DNA of 22,325 nucleotides, taken from NCBI GenBank assembly GCA_041685645.1, contig JAWLFI010000021.1, positions 1-22,325 of the forward strand. The letters run 5' to 3'. The DNA comes from JAWLFI01 sp041685645. Its GTDB lineage: Bacteria; Bacteroidota; Bacteroidia; Chitinophagales; Saprospiraceae. How positions within the stretch are numbered: position 1 is the first letter of the stretch; each line of letters opens with the position of its first letter. Positions 16,001-22,325 of the stretch are shown one piece after another. The position numbers and the translations under genes were made by a program. The notes below the pieces were generated by a model. It did not search any database, was not told the origin of the DNA, and saw only the letters and a program-made list of their open reading frames with translations.

Positions 16001-16683
16001 GTGACTAACTCGATCGTTCCACCGTGAAAACTCGAATATCCATAGGTAGCTACAGGCGCCATGCGATACCGCCTCAGAGGTACGTCCTCTTGAGCAGAAG
16101 ATGACATCGCCTGCCCCCTTTCCAATGCTGAGGCTATAGTCTTGCCGGGCTCTTCCGGCTCATCCATCAAATCTTCCGTGCCGCATTCGAATTGATCGTA
16201 TGCTGCGGGCCGTTGGTAATCCGCGGTATGATAGACGGCGTAAGTACTTTGACCGCGCACCTTATTGGTTGGATCAATATAAATGTGATCTGAACCATTA
16301 TGCAAAACGGCGTGAAAACCGTGCCCCGTCATATCTCCATATCCTGTGAAGTCACCATCCAACTGCCGGAGCCGGAAGGTTTTGATTTCTCGAAACTTCT
16401 CGTAAAATTCAGGTCCGGCAATAGAGTAAAAACTCAATTCAAACCGACCGCTGCTTCCATCGGGTAGAGGTAAGGTGAGTATTCCGGATTGTTCGACAGC
16501 TTTCGAAATAGCGGTTTGCAACAAAGACTCTTCCACCTGATAGGCATCGTAGGCCTCGGGCTCGAAGAGTTGCTGGCTGTCAAATTGTACCTGTTCCTGG
16601 TCTATTGGCTGAAATAGATTTTGCCCTGCAGTTGTACCTGCAATTAATAATATTGCTGATAGGGTGAGTAGAATGTGTTTCAT
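13090..16683 (-). CDS. Secreted reprolysin-like zinc metalloprotease with P domain and T9SS signal
   Basis: This 1197-residue protein has a signal peptide (MKHILLTLSAILLIAGTTAGQ). A probable pro-region follows to about residue 200. A metzincin catalytic domain comes next, with HELGHQMGSRH (His342, Glu343, His346, His352) and a Met-turn in STIMSYGGICG. Ig-like segments follow (one from about 552, AGPFTVDPIAGMYEVGD). A proprotein-convertase P domain spans about 856-995 (RGTHPFVGDISAELEGPSG ... LQGWGLEVCG), then a cadherin/CSPG-like repeat (about 1005-1108, HNGSEEELDFFSFVLTDKDGG). The T9SS type A sorting domain begins VFPNPAQDRF (about 1121). It should act outside the cell or on its surface, cutting proteins. 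It lies 84 bases downstream of a paralogue with the same architecture, and no good promoter is visible between them, so co-transcription is likely. Confidence 0.95.
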   Translation of the reverse strand: MKHILLTLSAILLIAGTTAGQNLFQPIDQEQVQFDSQQLFEPEAYDAYQVEESLLQTAISKAVEQSGILTLPLPDGSSGRFELSFYSIAGPEFYEKFREIKTFRLRQLDGDFTGYGDMTGHGFHAVLHNGSDHIYIDPTNKVRGQSTYAVYHTADYQRPAAYDQFECGTEDLMDEPEEPGKTIASALERGQAMSSSAQEDVPLRRYRMAPVATYGYSSFHGGTIELVTGALTTMIVRVNEVMRREFSVEYEFIDEIDSLIVLDPANNELTDGDTEALINEGPVFIATRGISSSLYDIGHVFCTDAGGLAQVNSVCNRNGKARGVSCGFNPVGDSWYVGLVSHELGHQMGSRHSFNFCRGQNESLAFGFEPGSGSTIMSYGGICGARNIKNGKDGYYNIGSVESIIGHMHNGGGNNCAEIIPQDHPLPEIDLPFDEDSDLTIPISTPFELEANATINGDSDVLYCWEQRDAGLTNCPPGDPSGNCPLFRSYPPTSENKRVFPKIEDILLNQSSIWEVLPDYSRSMMFSCTVRDWNPEGGVIAWDYVSMDVVESAGPFTVDPIAGMYEVGDTINIEWDVAGTSDAPVNCATVDLYLSTDGGYTYPHVLQEGVPNTGSYTLNLPDVTSNTAKIKVKASNNVFFNLSESTFSIVDADEPGFIARVSPVVQQSCPPEFSNYLLETEGYGGLESEISVIGVNNFPTEASYSTDPEMVSPGEMLNVMIDWGQTPEGVVDFEFILSATDADTIYIPVRAEIITNDFDDLKGISPEANAENVPQKSTFEWVDVEDANSYRIDIAESPNFSPSSIVLTQTIGDVTEYTLEELLPTNTLLFWRIVPVNTCGDGQPSPVQAFHTVRLECETYISVDVPKTISSSGNGKTTSRLEVFEEGVVADLNILDLRGTHPFVGDISAELEGPSGITATLFSNRCFNNSDFNLSLNDEASNTVLCPLNTGNTYRPEDSLSIFNGQNLQGDWSINIYDQTAGSTGQLQGWGLEVCGSISVEKPDFSTDTIYVSKGGDQFIRPQNMRAEKEGNSSGDLLYTIVEAPKHGVIQHGQSEIEPGSQFIQYAINSYHLIYEHNGSEEELDFFSFVLTDKDGGWYGLDTVYIKVDEVLSTDQKVDQNVSVFPNPAQDRFNISIPSRPTSGQYQLYNIQGQLILEKPLNGKLIYSVDSYDLPKGLYYIQLQDGDKRQTQKVIIQ

Positions 16684-16767
16684 GACTAATTAGGTGTTCT
16701 TATTGAATGATATTCGTTGATAAGTATGCTTCGCATTTGTTTATTATTAACTGTCAATAATATATAC

Positions 16768-19700
16768 TTATTGCAATATGAGCTTTTGAGTGAAGGTGTT
16801 CTTCCCATTTTTTAACTGTATATAATATACTCCTGCTGCTAAAGATTGGCGATGCATGCGAACGATAGCTTGCCCTTCAATGGCTTTTTCACGCATGAGT
16901 ACTCCCCGGCTATCGTACAATTGAATGTGTCCGCTCTGAAACTCCTTGGGGGGATGAATAAAAAATTCACCGAGTGTTGGATTGGGATATAATTCAAATT
17001 TGGCTTGTTTTGGATTATCGGCCCGAAGTATTTCATCTACCTTGATCGGGAGCGTATCTATACCAATCCATCCGCCTTCTTCATCTTCTATGGTGAATGT
17101 GATATAGTCTAAATCTTCCTGTGAACCATTGTGCTGGTAGATTAAATGCCAGCGATCTACAGCCCACTGTGTAAATTGACTGCCCGTTGTGACTGTGCTG
17201 GTTCCATGTGTCATAACCCCATTTTGAGGACCATCCACCACCGTATATAAGATCTTGCTGGGATCGACCCCCGACTTCTCAGCTTGTAGGTTTCTCTCAG
17301 TTAAAAACTGCTCGTTTCCTCTGCTCACGTAAAGGGTGTCTTTACTGAAGTCCGGGGCGGCCTGAACCAGTGCGCCACACAATTCGAGTTCCCAGTTTTG
17401 AAAACTGCCCCCATTTCCGGCTGTTCTATCTTCGATAATGAGCTTCCAATCTCCAGCCGTTGACTCGCCACTCAATGTCCCTAATTCATCTTGTGGTAAA
17501 TACGTGTTGCCTCCTATTAAGGGGCAATCGACCGGGCCGGAGGCTAAATCGCTAAAATTCACATCAAAATCCGACTGGTTGAAACACCTCTCCGTGAATA
17601 AACGGATCGCTGTACCGGCCGGACTTTCCAGGCGTGCTCGTATTTCTCCGATATAGGAATGCGTTCCTCTTAAGTTGCGCACCTCTACAGCATCTACAAC
17701 ACCTTCTGCGGGTACCGTGATGACAGATTCTGCAATCGCATTGGAAGTTGGTCGTATTGACGTGGGTAAGTCAATAGCCGTGTAGCGCTCACAACTGACA
17801 GCTCCCGTGCGAAAGGCCGAAATCACAGAGCCTTCTCCTTCTCCACACTCATTAATGGGATATACTCGCCAAAAATAAGTGCGACCGTTTTCTAATTGAT
17901 GCCCCAGAAGCGAGTTAAAGTTTATCGTATCTGCAGATACTATGGCTTCGACTTCGATCAAGTCAAAATCCGGACTGGCAGAAAGTGCCACCCGATATTC
18001 AAGGGCATCTTCTGAGGTCTCCCAACTAAAGTCTGTGACGGTAGATACACTCTCGGCATTGCGCGCGGGTTCCCGCGGTATGAGGTCGCTAAAATCGTTG
18101 GTGATCACCGCCGTTTGAATTTCAACCCTCACAGTATCCTGAAGTTCGCTGGTTAAAAGAACCTGCAAATCGAGTTCTTGCTTTTCTTCATCTCCGTAAT
18201 CCACCTGGAGTAATATATTTTCACCGGCAGATACAGTTGGCGGTACAGCTTCCCATGTGGCTGTTGCAGGCAGTCCTTGAACATCAGCGATGAAGATCTC
18301 TTCATCAAAACTCAAAATGCTAGCTGTGGTCAGCTCGTATTCCGCAATCTCAGGTAAGCAAGCGTTTTGGAAAAAGCCGGGGTAACTCGCTGTAAATCCA
18401 GGACCTGAAGGCGGTCGAATTCTGAAAGTAGATCCGGAAATATTAAAAAACACATTATCACTTGCTTTGACTTTTATTTTTGCATTCCCGGTGGGTATGT
18501 TTGGCGCATTGAGCGCGATTCGACCGTTATTGGGCACATCCTCAGCTATGAGGTGAGGGTAGGTAAAACCACCGTCCTGAGAAAGGTAAATGTCGACGGT
18601 GTTACAATTAATGGGAGCAGCATCCGTGCCGGCGACATCCCACTGCACTTCAATTTGTTCCCCAATGTCAAAATTACCTGAAATGTCCTCCACCGTAAAG
18701 GGGCCGGCGTCGGAAGTGACATCTAATGTTGCCATATCCCAATCCAAAGTCCCTCCTTCAGGATCCCAATCTCGTAAGGTGCACATAAACTGCATCGTTC
18801 TGTCGTAATCCGGCAATTTCTCCCATTTGTCATCTACTCCATCTATTAGGTTCTGTATGCGGGGGAAAACGCGGGTAGAGTCAGTGGTAGGTGGGAACGA
18901 ACGAAATAGTGGACAATTGTCGGTGGGGCTATTTGTGTTACAACGGAAAGGAGAAGCGTCGTATTGCTCCCAGCAGTACAACAGGTTAGGATCTTCCTCC
19001 GTCGCAGCCGCAGTCAGCTCAAACGGAGTAGATATGGGTATATGCAATGTCTCTTCATAAGTCAAATCCAGAGTGGGTACTTCTCCGGGGCGCTCCATTT
19101 CCTCCGCGCATCTGGCTCCAAAGCCTTCGTGCATATATGCGATAATCGATTCGATGGAACCTATATTATAATAAGGATCAGTAAAATTACTCACGTTTCT
19201 ACTGCCGCACAAACCAGCATAGGCCATGATCGTCGTTCCACTGCCCGGTTCGTAACCATCGGGTAAACTCTCATTATCTCCCCGACAATGGTTAAAAGAA
19301 TGTCGCGAACCCATTTGGTGCCCTATTTCATGGCAGACCAAATCCACATAAAATCGATCTCCAATGGGGTTGTTACTACACGAAACACCTCTGCGTTTCC
19401 TGTCGTCATTACACACAGCGGAAACCGAGGCCAGCCCACCGGCATTTGTACACAATACATGCCCGATATCGTATAATGAATCGTCGAAAAATTGAGGGAT
19501 TTTAGCATTCACCTGGTTGATGAGCGCCTCAGTGTCTCCATCAGTGTACCCATCTTCATCAGGATCCAGATAAAAAAGTGTGTCCGTACCATCCACTAAA
19601 ATATATTCTATAGAGAACTCTCTTCGCATGATTTCATTGACGCGAATCATCAAGTTGACCAACTCTGAGGCTACATCGGATTTTGTGCCCCCGTGATATT

Positions 19701-20370
19701 GCGAATATTCTGCAGTCGTTGAGACCACAAGTCGGTATTGTCTTAGCGGCGGTCGCTCCTGATTGATCGAAGCAGCTTCTCGATTGAGCCGGGGAATTTC
19801 TCGACCTATTTCTTCCGTGTCTACAAAATCCTCCTCTACCTCACATATCGCTCTTTGGAAGTCAGAGGGCGCCGAATAGTCTGCGGTGTAATAAGAGGCA
19901 TATGATTTCACTTCTCCCGTTTTTGAAGTTGGATCTAGATAAAACTGGCCTTCTTCATTGCGGCCTACAGCGTGAAATCCACGGGGTGACATTGCGCCAA
20001 AGCCGGTGATGACTCCATCTTCTGATCGAAAGGAGAAGGTCGTTATCTCTGGAAATTTGGCATAAAATTCAGACTCGGCCAATGCGTAGGGCTTTACTCG
20101 CACGGATATCATTTCCCCATCCGGTCCGGGAAGGTCAAAAAGACCCTCTACAGCTAACACTTTCTCCAATTGGGACTCAATGCGCTGATCTTCCGCCCGA
20201 TAGCCCGCGTAGGCATCGGGTGTATTAATGGCGTCGGGGGCAAATTCAATTTGGTCGCTCGATAGCGCTTCAAATACAGACTGTGCACCCATGTTAGGCG
20301 CAAACAATAACCCTAAGATTATTAGGGTGTAAGGAAGAATACCTTTCGAAATAGTGGTAAAAAGTGTCAT
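16768..20370 (-). CDS. Secreted reprolysin-like zinc metalloprotease, tandem paralogue
   Basis: At 1200 residues this has the same domain order as its downstream neighbour. A signal peptide ends near APNMGAQ (about residue 30). The catalytic domain has HEIGHQMGSRH (His347, Glu348, His351, His357) and the Met-turn TIMAYAGLCG. An Ig-like segment starts about 553. A P domain spans about 857-1000 (RGTHSYIGEIRARLESPAG ... FQNWELELCG), followed by a cadherin-like repeat with HNGSQEDLDYITFTIEDEEGG. The T9SS domain begins LYPNPTLGEF (about 1126). Many blocks are near-identical between the two (for example YYNIGSxESIIxxMH), while pro-regions and linkers differ, so the duplication is not recent. A -7 TACATTTG lies 25 bases upstream of the start. 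All zinc ligands and the catalytic Glu are intact, so both copies should be active enzymes. Confidence 0.95.
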   Translation of the reverse strand: MTLFTTISKGILPYTLIILGLLFAPNMGAQSVFEALSSDQIEFAPDAINTPDAYAGYRAEDQRIESQLEKVLAVEGLFDLPGPDGEMISVRVKPYALAESEFYAKFPEITTFSFRSEDGVITGFGAMSPRGFHAVGRNEEGQFYLDPTSKTGEVKSYASYYTADYSAPSDFQRAICEVEEDFVDTEEIGREIPRLNREAASINQERPPLRQYRLVVSTTAEYSQYHGGTKSDVASELVNLMIRVNEIMRREFSIEYILVDGTDTLFYLDPDEDGYTDGDTEALINQVNAKIPQFFDDSLYDIGHVLCTNAGGLASVSAVCNDDRKRRGVSCSNNPIGDRFYVDLVCHEIGHQMGSRHSFNHCRGDNESLPDGYEPGSGTTIMAYAGLCGSRNVSNFTDPYYNIGSIESIIAYMHEGFGARCAEEMERPGEVPTLDLTYEETLHIPISTPFELTAAATEEDPNLLYCWEQYDASPFRCNTNSPTDNCPLFRSFPPTTDSTRVFPRIQNLIDGVDDKWEKLPDYDRTMQFMCTLRDWDPEGGTLDWDMATLDVTSDAGPFTVEDISGNFDIGEQIEVQWDVAGTDAAPINCNTVDIYLSQDGGFTYPHLIAEDVPNNGRIALNAPNIPTGNAKIKVKASDNVFFNISGSTFRIRPPSGPGFTASYPGFFQNACLPEIAEYELTTASILSFDEEIFIADVQGLPATATWEAVPPTVSAGENILLQVDYGDEEKQELDLQVLLTSELQDTVRVEIQTAVITNDFSDLIPREPARNAESVSTVTDFSWETSEDALEYRVALSASPDFDLIEVEAIVSADTINFNSLLGHQLENGRTYFWRVYPINECGEGEGSVISAFRTGAVSCERYTAIDLPTSIRPTSNAIAESVITVPAEGVVDAVEVRNLRGTHSYIGEIRARLESPAGTAIRLFTERCFNQSDFDVNFSDLASGPVDCPLIGGNTYLPQDELGTLSGESTAGDWKLIIEDRTAGNGGSFQNWELELCGALVQAAPDFSKDTLYVSRGNEQFLTERNLQAEKSGVDPSKILYTVVDGPQNGVMTHGTSTVTTGSQFTQWAVDRWHLIYQHNGSQEDLDYITFTIEDEEGGWIGIDTLPIKVDEILRADNPKQAKFELYPNPTLGEFFIHPPKEFQSGHIQLYDSRGVLMREKAIEGQAIVRMHRQSLAAGVYYIQLKNGKNTFTQKLILQ

Positions 20371-20395
20371 ATCTTGTTGATTAAAGTTCTAGATT

Positions 20396-20424
20396 CAAAT
20401 GTAAGAAAAAAATCATTGAGCGAA
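20396..20424 (-). promoter_or_regulatory. Candidate promoter of the metalloprotease pair
   Basis: On the minus strand TTCG (20424-20421) is followed after 17 bases by TACATTTG (20403-20396), an exact TAnnTTTG. The -33 box has one mismatch to TTTG. The -7 box ends 25 bases before the start codon at 20370. Confidence 0.5.
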
Positions 20425-20523
20425 CTTACGATTTCTGCATGCATCGATTTTCAACTTCTATTGAAAAGTGATGTCCATATTATAAAACGAAATTAATCGG
20501 GCTTTAGTAAGATTGTTTTTCTA

Positions 20524-20697
20524 TTTTTTTGGGCGTGCCCCCGGCCCCGCCAGATGCACGGGGCCGGGGTCGCGTGCTTTCGGGGTTCCGTCCTCCTCGA
20601 GACGCGATTCTCACGTCTCTTCCTCGGACCCGTTCGCTGCGCTCCGGCCCTGCCGCCCGCTCACGCGGTCTGCACGATTGCATATCGCCTGCGATGG
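20524..20697 (+). repeat. GC-rich structured intergenic element
   Basis: A run of T (20524-20530) is followed by GGGCGTGCC and a perfect 11-bp hairpin, CCCCGGCCCCG (20539-20549) with CGGGGCCGGGG (20559-20569). A second hairpin pairs GAGACG (20599-20604) with CGTCTC (20614-20619), closed further out by GTCC (20590-20593) and GGAC (20626-20629). The rest continues GC-rich through CGCCCGCTCACGCGG. The composition is far above the AT-rich flanks. The order T-run, GGGCG, hairpin, GGTC, second hairpin, CCGC is shared with the minus-strand copy at 21590-21705. The T-run lies before the hairpin, so it is not a plus-strand intrinsic terminator. Confidence 0.6.
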
Positions 20698-20737
20698 TTC
20701 AGCTGAAAGTTCGCGGTATGATGTGAAAATTCAGGAA

Positions 20738-21421
20738 TTAAATTATGTTGTTAATTCGGGACTTTTCTAAAAGTTCGCCGCAATTGTGCACATTGAATTT
20801 ACGCATCATATTTCGCTTGTGCACAGATACGGTTTGATCCGAGATGAATAGTTCAGCCGCGATTTCCTTAGTGGTTTTCCCTTCTTTTATTTGAGTAAGG
20901 ATCTCCCTTTCTCTTATCGTGAGTTCACTCTGCACCACAAAGCGATCATCCTGATCGAACTCCCGACCCCGGGGAGAGCCATTGGTCGAGGTAGTCTTAG
21001 GCCCCATACTTACGTTTTCGCCCATGTAATTCTCCCCTTGAAGTATTTTAGAAAAGCACTGGAAAATGTCCTGAGGCGAAGAACTCTTAAGGACGTAGCC
21101 GTCTATTCCGCGACTAAATGCCAATTTGATGTACTTTTTGTTTTCGTATTGAGTCAATACAATGATGCGGGTCTTGCGATAGCTATCTTTGATCTGCTCC
21201 AATAGGTCAATGCCATCAATTTCGGACAGCCTCAATTCTGTGATTAATATTTGTACGGGATCGCGCCGAAGAGATTCCATGAGTTTGCGACCGGAATGGA
21301 CGACCCACTTCACATCGATATCTAAAGGAGCCTTATAGACGAGGAATTGCTCAAAAGCTGCGGAAAAAATCGGGTATTCGTCAGCTAAACCTACGGATAT
21401 TTGATGATGAATCTCTTGCAT
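20738..21421 (-). CDS. LuxR-type response regulator with Glu at the phosphorylation site
   Basis: I start at the ATG at 21421 (MQEIHHQISVGLADEYPIF), giving 227 residues; the frame reaches 21469 but the extra 16 residues are hydrophobic and unlike the family. The receiver domain (about 7-130) has the acidic pair Asp14-Glu15, the switch Thr90 (IIVLTQYEN) and Lys112 (GYVLKSS). Where the phospho-acceptor Asp is expected (LLDIRMPxMDG) it has ITELRLSEIDG, so Glu62 replaces Asp. The C-terminal 167-224 is a LuxR/GerE helix-turn-helix (LTIREREILTQIKEGKTTKEIAAELFISDQTVSVHKRNM), so it binds DNA. No histidine kinase is adjacent. Glu62 may mimic the phosphorylated state and make it kinase-independent. It is a monocistronic gene bracketed by two GC-rich structured elements. 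Confidence 0.93.
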   Translation of the reverse strand: MQEIHHQISVGLADEYPIFSAAFEQFLVYKAPLDIDVKWVVHSGRKLMESLRRDPVQILITELRLSEIDGIDLLEQIKDSYRKTRIIVLTQYENKKYIKLAFSRGIDGYVLKSSSPQDIFQCFSKILQGENYMGENVSMGPKTTSTNGSPRGREFDQDDRFVVQSELTIREREILTQIKEGKTTKEIAAELFISDQTVSVHKRNMMRKFNVHNCGELLEKSRINNII

Positions 21422-21422
21422 A

Positions 21423-21453
21423 AACAATAACACATTGTTAATTCCCAAATATA
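21423..21453 (-). promoter_or_regulatory. Candidate -7 element and operator of the response regulator gene
   Basis: On the minus strand TATATTTG (21453-21446) fits TAnnTTTG exactly, 24 bases before the ATG at 21421; no good -33 TTG is visible. Between it and the start codon is a dyad, AACAAT (21423-21428) and ATTGTT (21434-21439) with a 5-base spacer. Such a site right after the promoter could serve autoregulation, but this is inference. Confidence 0.4.
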
Positions 21454-21589
21454 ACAAAAATAAACACATGGCACAGCTGAGGCGGGAATTTACTTTTTCA
21501 CCAGGGCTATGTCAGCTGTAATTCAGGAAGGGTAGGAGCTGTCGCTATGCAAGTATATTAATGTGCAGCTGCAAATGAAAGCGAAATGC

Positions 21590-21705
21590 CCGCGCAAAGG
21601 ATAGTAGGTGGCCGCCGGTAGGCGGCGTCGCCGGCCTGGCGGCGACCGATAGCACCGCATAGCCTGACCCCGCTGCGATCAGCAGCGGGGATGCGCCCAA
21701 AACAC
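21590..21705 (-). repeat. GC-rich structured intergenic element, inverted copy
   Basis: Read on the minus strand it begins GTTTTGGGCGCATC and forms a perfect 9-bp hairpin: CCCCGCTGC (21690-21682) pairing with GCAGCGGGG (21676-21668). It continues GTCAGGCTATGCGGTGCTATCGG, then forms two more hairpins (GTCGCC/GGCGAC, arms 21641-21646 and 21627-21632; GCCGCC/GGCGGC, arms 21621-21626 and 21611-21616) and ends near TTTGCGCGGGC. It faces the copy at 20524-20697 across the response regulator gene. Confidence 0.6.
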
Positions 21706-21732
21706 TATACATATTATAAAAAAGCACTATAC
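21703..21732 (+). repeat. Two direct repeats of CACTATAC spaced 22 bp
   Basis: CACTATAC occurs at 21703-21710 and 21725-21732, each followed by an A/T-rich TATWTAAAAA-like stretch. The start-to-start distance of 22 bp is about two helical turns, as expected for sites bound on one face of DNA. They end about 30 bp before the -33 box of the downstream promoter. Confidence 0.45.
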
Positions 21733-21762
21733 GTATAAAAAGAAAGTACTTTTTTCGTCAAA

Positions 21763-21795
21763 TTGATTTTTTTTAATGGGTAAATCGTATATTTG
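21763..21795 (+). promoter_or_regulatory. Bacteroidota promoter of the last gene
   Basis: TTG at 21763-21765 is followed after 22 bases by TATATTTG (21788-21795), an exact match to the -7 TAnnTTTG. The -7 box ends 30 bases before the ATG at 21826. This is the best promoter in the window. Confidence 0.6.
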
Positions 21796-21825
21796 GAACT
21801 GACTAAAGATTAAAACTGCTTACAT

Positions 21826-22325
21826 ATGAAGTACTTATACTATCTGGGCCTTACTTTTTTCCTTTTATTTTCCGTTCAAGCTGCGCAAAGCCAAAACTGC
21901 CCACTGGCCTGCAATAATAGTGTCATTGTGGCGCTGAATCCCAATTGCACAGCGCTGGTGACCCCCGACATGATCTTGGAAGCTCCGGGCTCAGGTTGTC
22001 CTTATTCGGTTACGATATTTGATGCTAATGGGCAGCCGATAGGGGATATGGTCAATGGAACACATATTGGTCAAACACTGGAAGTACGGGTTTTTCTCAA
22101 TGGGAATTCTTGTTGGGGTACGATTACAGTTATAGATGGTCAGGCTCCGACAGTGGATTGCCAACCCAATGTGACGGCCTCATGCGCCGAACTGGATCCG
22201 GATGATGTACCCACCTTTTTGGTCAATGATAACTGCGACCCCGATCCGGACATAATAATTTTAGATGATGATATCGTAAGTCAGTCCTGCTCCGGGCCTT
22301 ACTCTGCGATTCGGACGATTACTTA
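21826..22325 (+). CDS. Large Cys-rich secreted protein, 5' part only
   Basis: An open frame starts at ATG 21826 and runs without a stop to the window end, so only the first 166 residues are visible. It begins with a signal peptide (MKYLYYLGLTFFLLFSVQAAQSQ). After it come Cys-rich modules of the kind CPLACNNSVIVALNPNCTALVTPDMIL ... GQTLEVRVFLNGNSCWGTITVIDGQAP, then a second region (CQPNVTASCAELDPDDVPTFLVNDNCDPDP). From memory, this module pattern, with HYR-like repeats, is typical of very large surface proteins of Saprospiria that end in a T9SS domain. The C-terminus is outside the window, so the sorting signal and final length cannot be confirmed. Even Cys spacing suggests disulfides formed outside the cytoplasm. 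Confidence 0.85.
   Translation, partial: MKYLYYLGLTFFLLFSVQAAQSQNCPLACNNSVIVALNPNCTALVTPDMILEAPGSGCPYSVTIFDANGQPIGDMVNGTHIGQTLEVRVFLNGNSCWGTITVIDGQAPTVDCQPNVTASCAELDPDDVPTFLVNDNCDPDPDIIILDDDIVSQSCSGPYSAIRTIT

Larger units (their letters stand above)
20371..20737. other. Intergenic region between response regulator and protease genes
   Basis: This 367-bp gap holds the protease promoter candidate (20396-20424), an AT-rich stretch with nothing recognised, and a GC-rich structured element (about 20524-20697). Short ORFs over the GC-rich part are composition artefacts. No clear terminator is seen for the response regulator gene ending at 20738. Confidence 0.55.
21454..21787. other. Intergenic region between response regulator and the last gene
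   Basis: It contains about 130 bp without recognised features, the second GC-rich structured element (21590-21705), and a pair of direct repeats (21703-21710 and 21725-21732) with a small palindrome AAAGTACTTT (21743-21752) just upstream of the final promoter. The short minus-strand ORF at 21545-21727 overlaps the GC-rich element and is not credible as a gene. Confidence 0.55.

Noticed and set aside
20524..20569. Intrinsic terminator
   Set aside because: The T-run precedes the hairpin on the plus strand and becomes an A-run on the minus strand, so no U-tail follows the stem in either direction.
20513..20770. Plus-strand ORFs of 85 and 65 residues over the GC-rich region
   Set aside because: They arise from the high GC content of the structured element; the peptides are Pro/Arg/Ser-rich without any family signature.

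Overview
The window looks like a piece of a Bacteroidota chromosome, most likely a Saprospiria/Lewinella-like marine bacterium. Three things point there: four complete secreted proteins end in type IX secretion system (T9SS) type A sorting domains, the best upstream promoters match the Bacteroidota -7 element TAnnTTTG, and the 22-kb stretch mixes housekeeping genes with very long adhesin/protease-like secreted proteins. The lineage is inferred from these features and not from a database search.

Layout. Positions 1-547 hold nine copies of a palindrome-centred tandem repeat of about 67 bp. Positions 548-1182 have no long gene but contain several perfect hairpins, and a probable small transcript (about 727-940) with a 17-codon ORF behind a canonical Shine-Dalgarno sequence. 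Next come a small T9SS-secreted protein (1183-2079), a 526-bp gap with a terminator-like hairpin and a structured GC-rich element, and then glycine dehydrogenase gcvP (2606-5467). On the minus strand follow a small lipoprotein and a 4'-phosphopantetheinyl transferase whose coding regions overlap. Divergent from these are a seven-bladed WD40 protein and dcd (dCTP deaminase). A minus-strand operon runs PASTA membrane protein, then a 724-aa T9SS protein, then a rhodanese. It meets dcd tail to tail, with stop codons interlocked in TTAG. A MATE transporter (plus) is separated by a bidirectional terminator from two tandem minus-strand paralogues (13090-20370). Each paralogue is a ~1200-aa secreted reprolysin-like zinc metalloprotease with a P domain and a T9SS signal.

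The right end carries a LuxR-type response regulator (minus) whose phospho-acceptor Asp is replaced by Glu. It is bracketed by two inward-facing copies of a GC-rich structured element, with a third, more diverged copy upstream of gcvP. The window closes with the first 500 bases of a large Cys-rich secreted protein with a good Bacteroidota promoter.

The genes do not form one obvious pathway. The most novel signals are non-coding: the palindromic array, the structured small transcript with its tiny ORF, and the dispersed GC-rich element family. The phosphomimetic-type regulator and the tandem protease pair are the most notable coding features.
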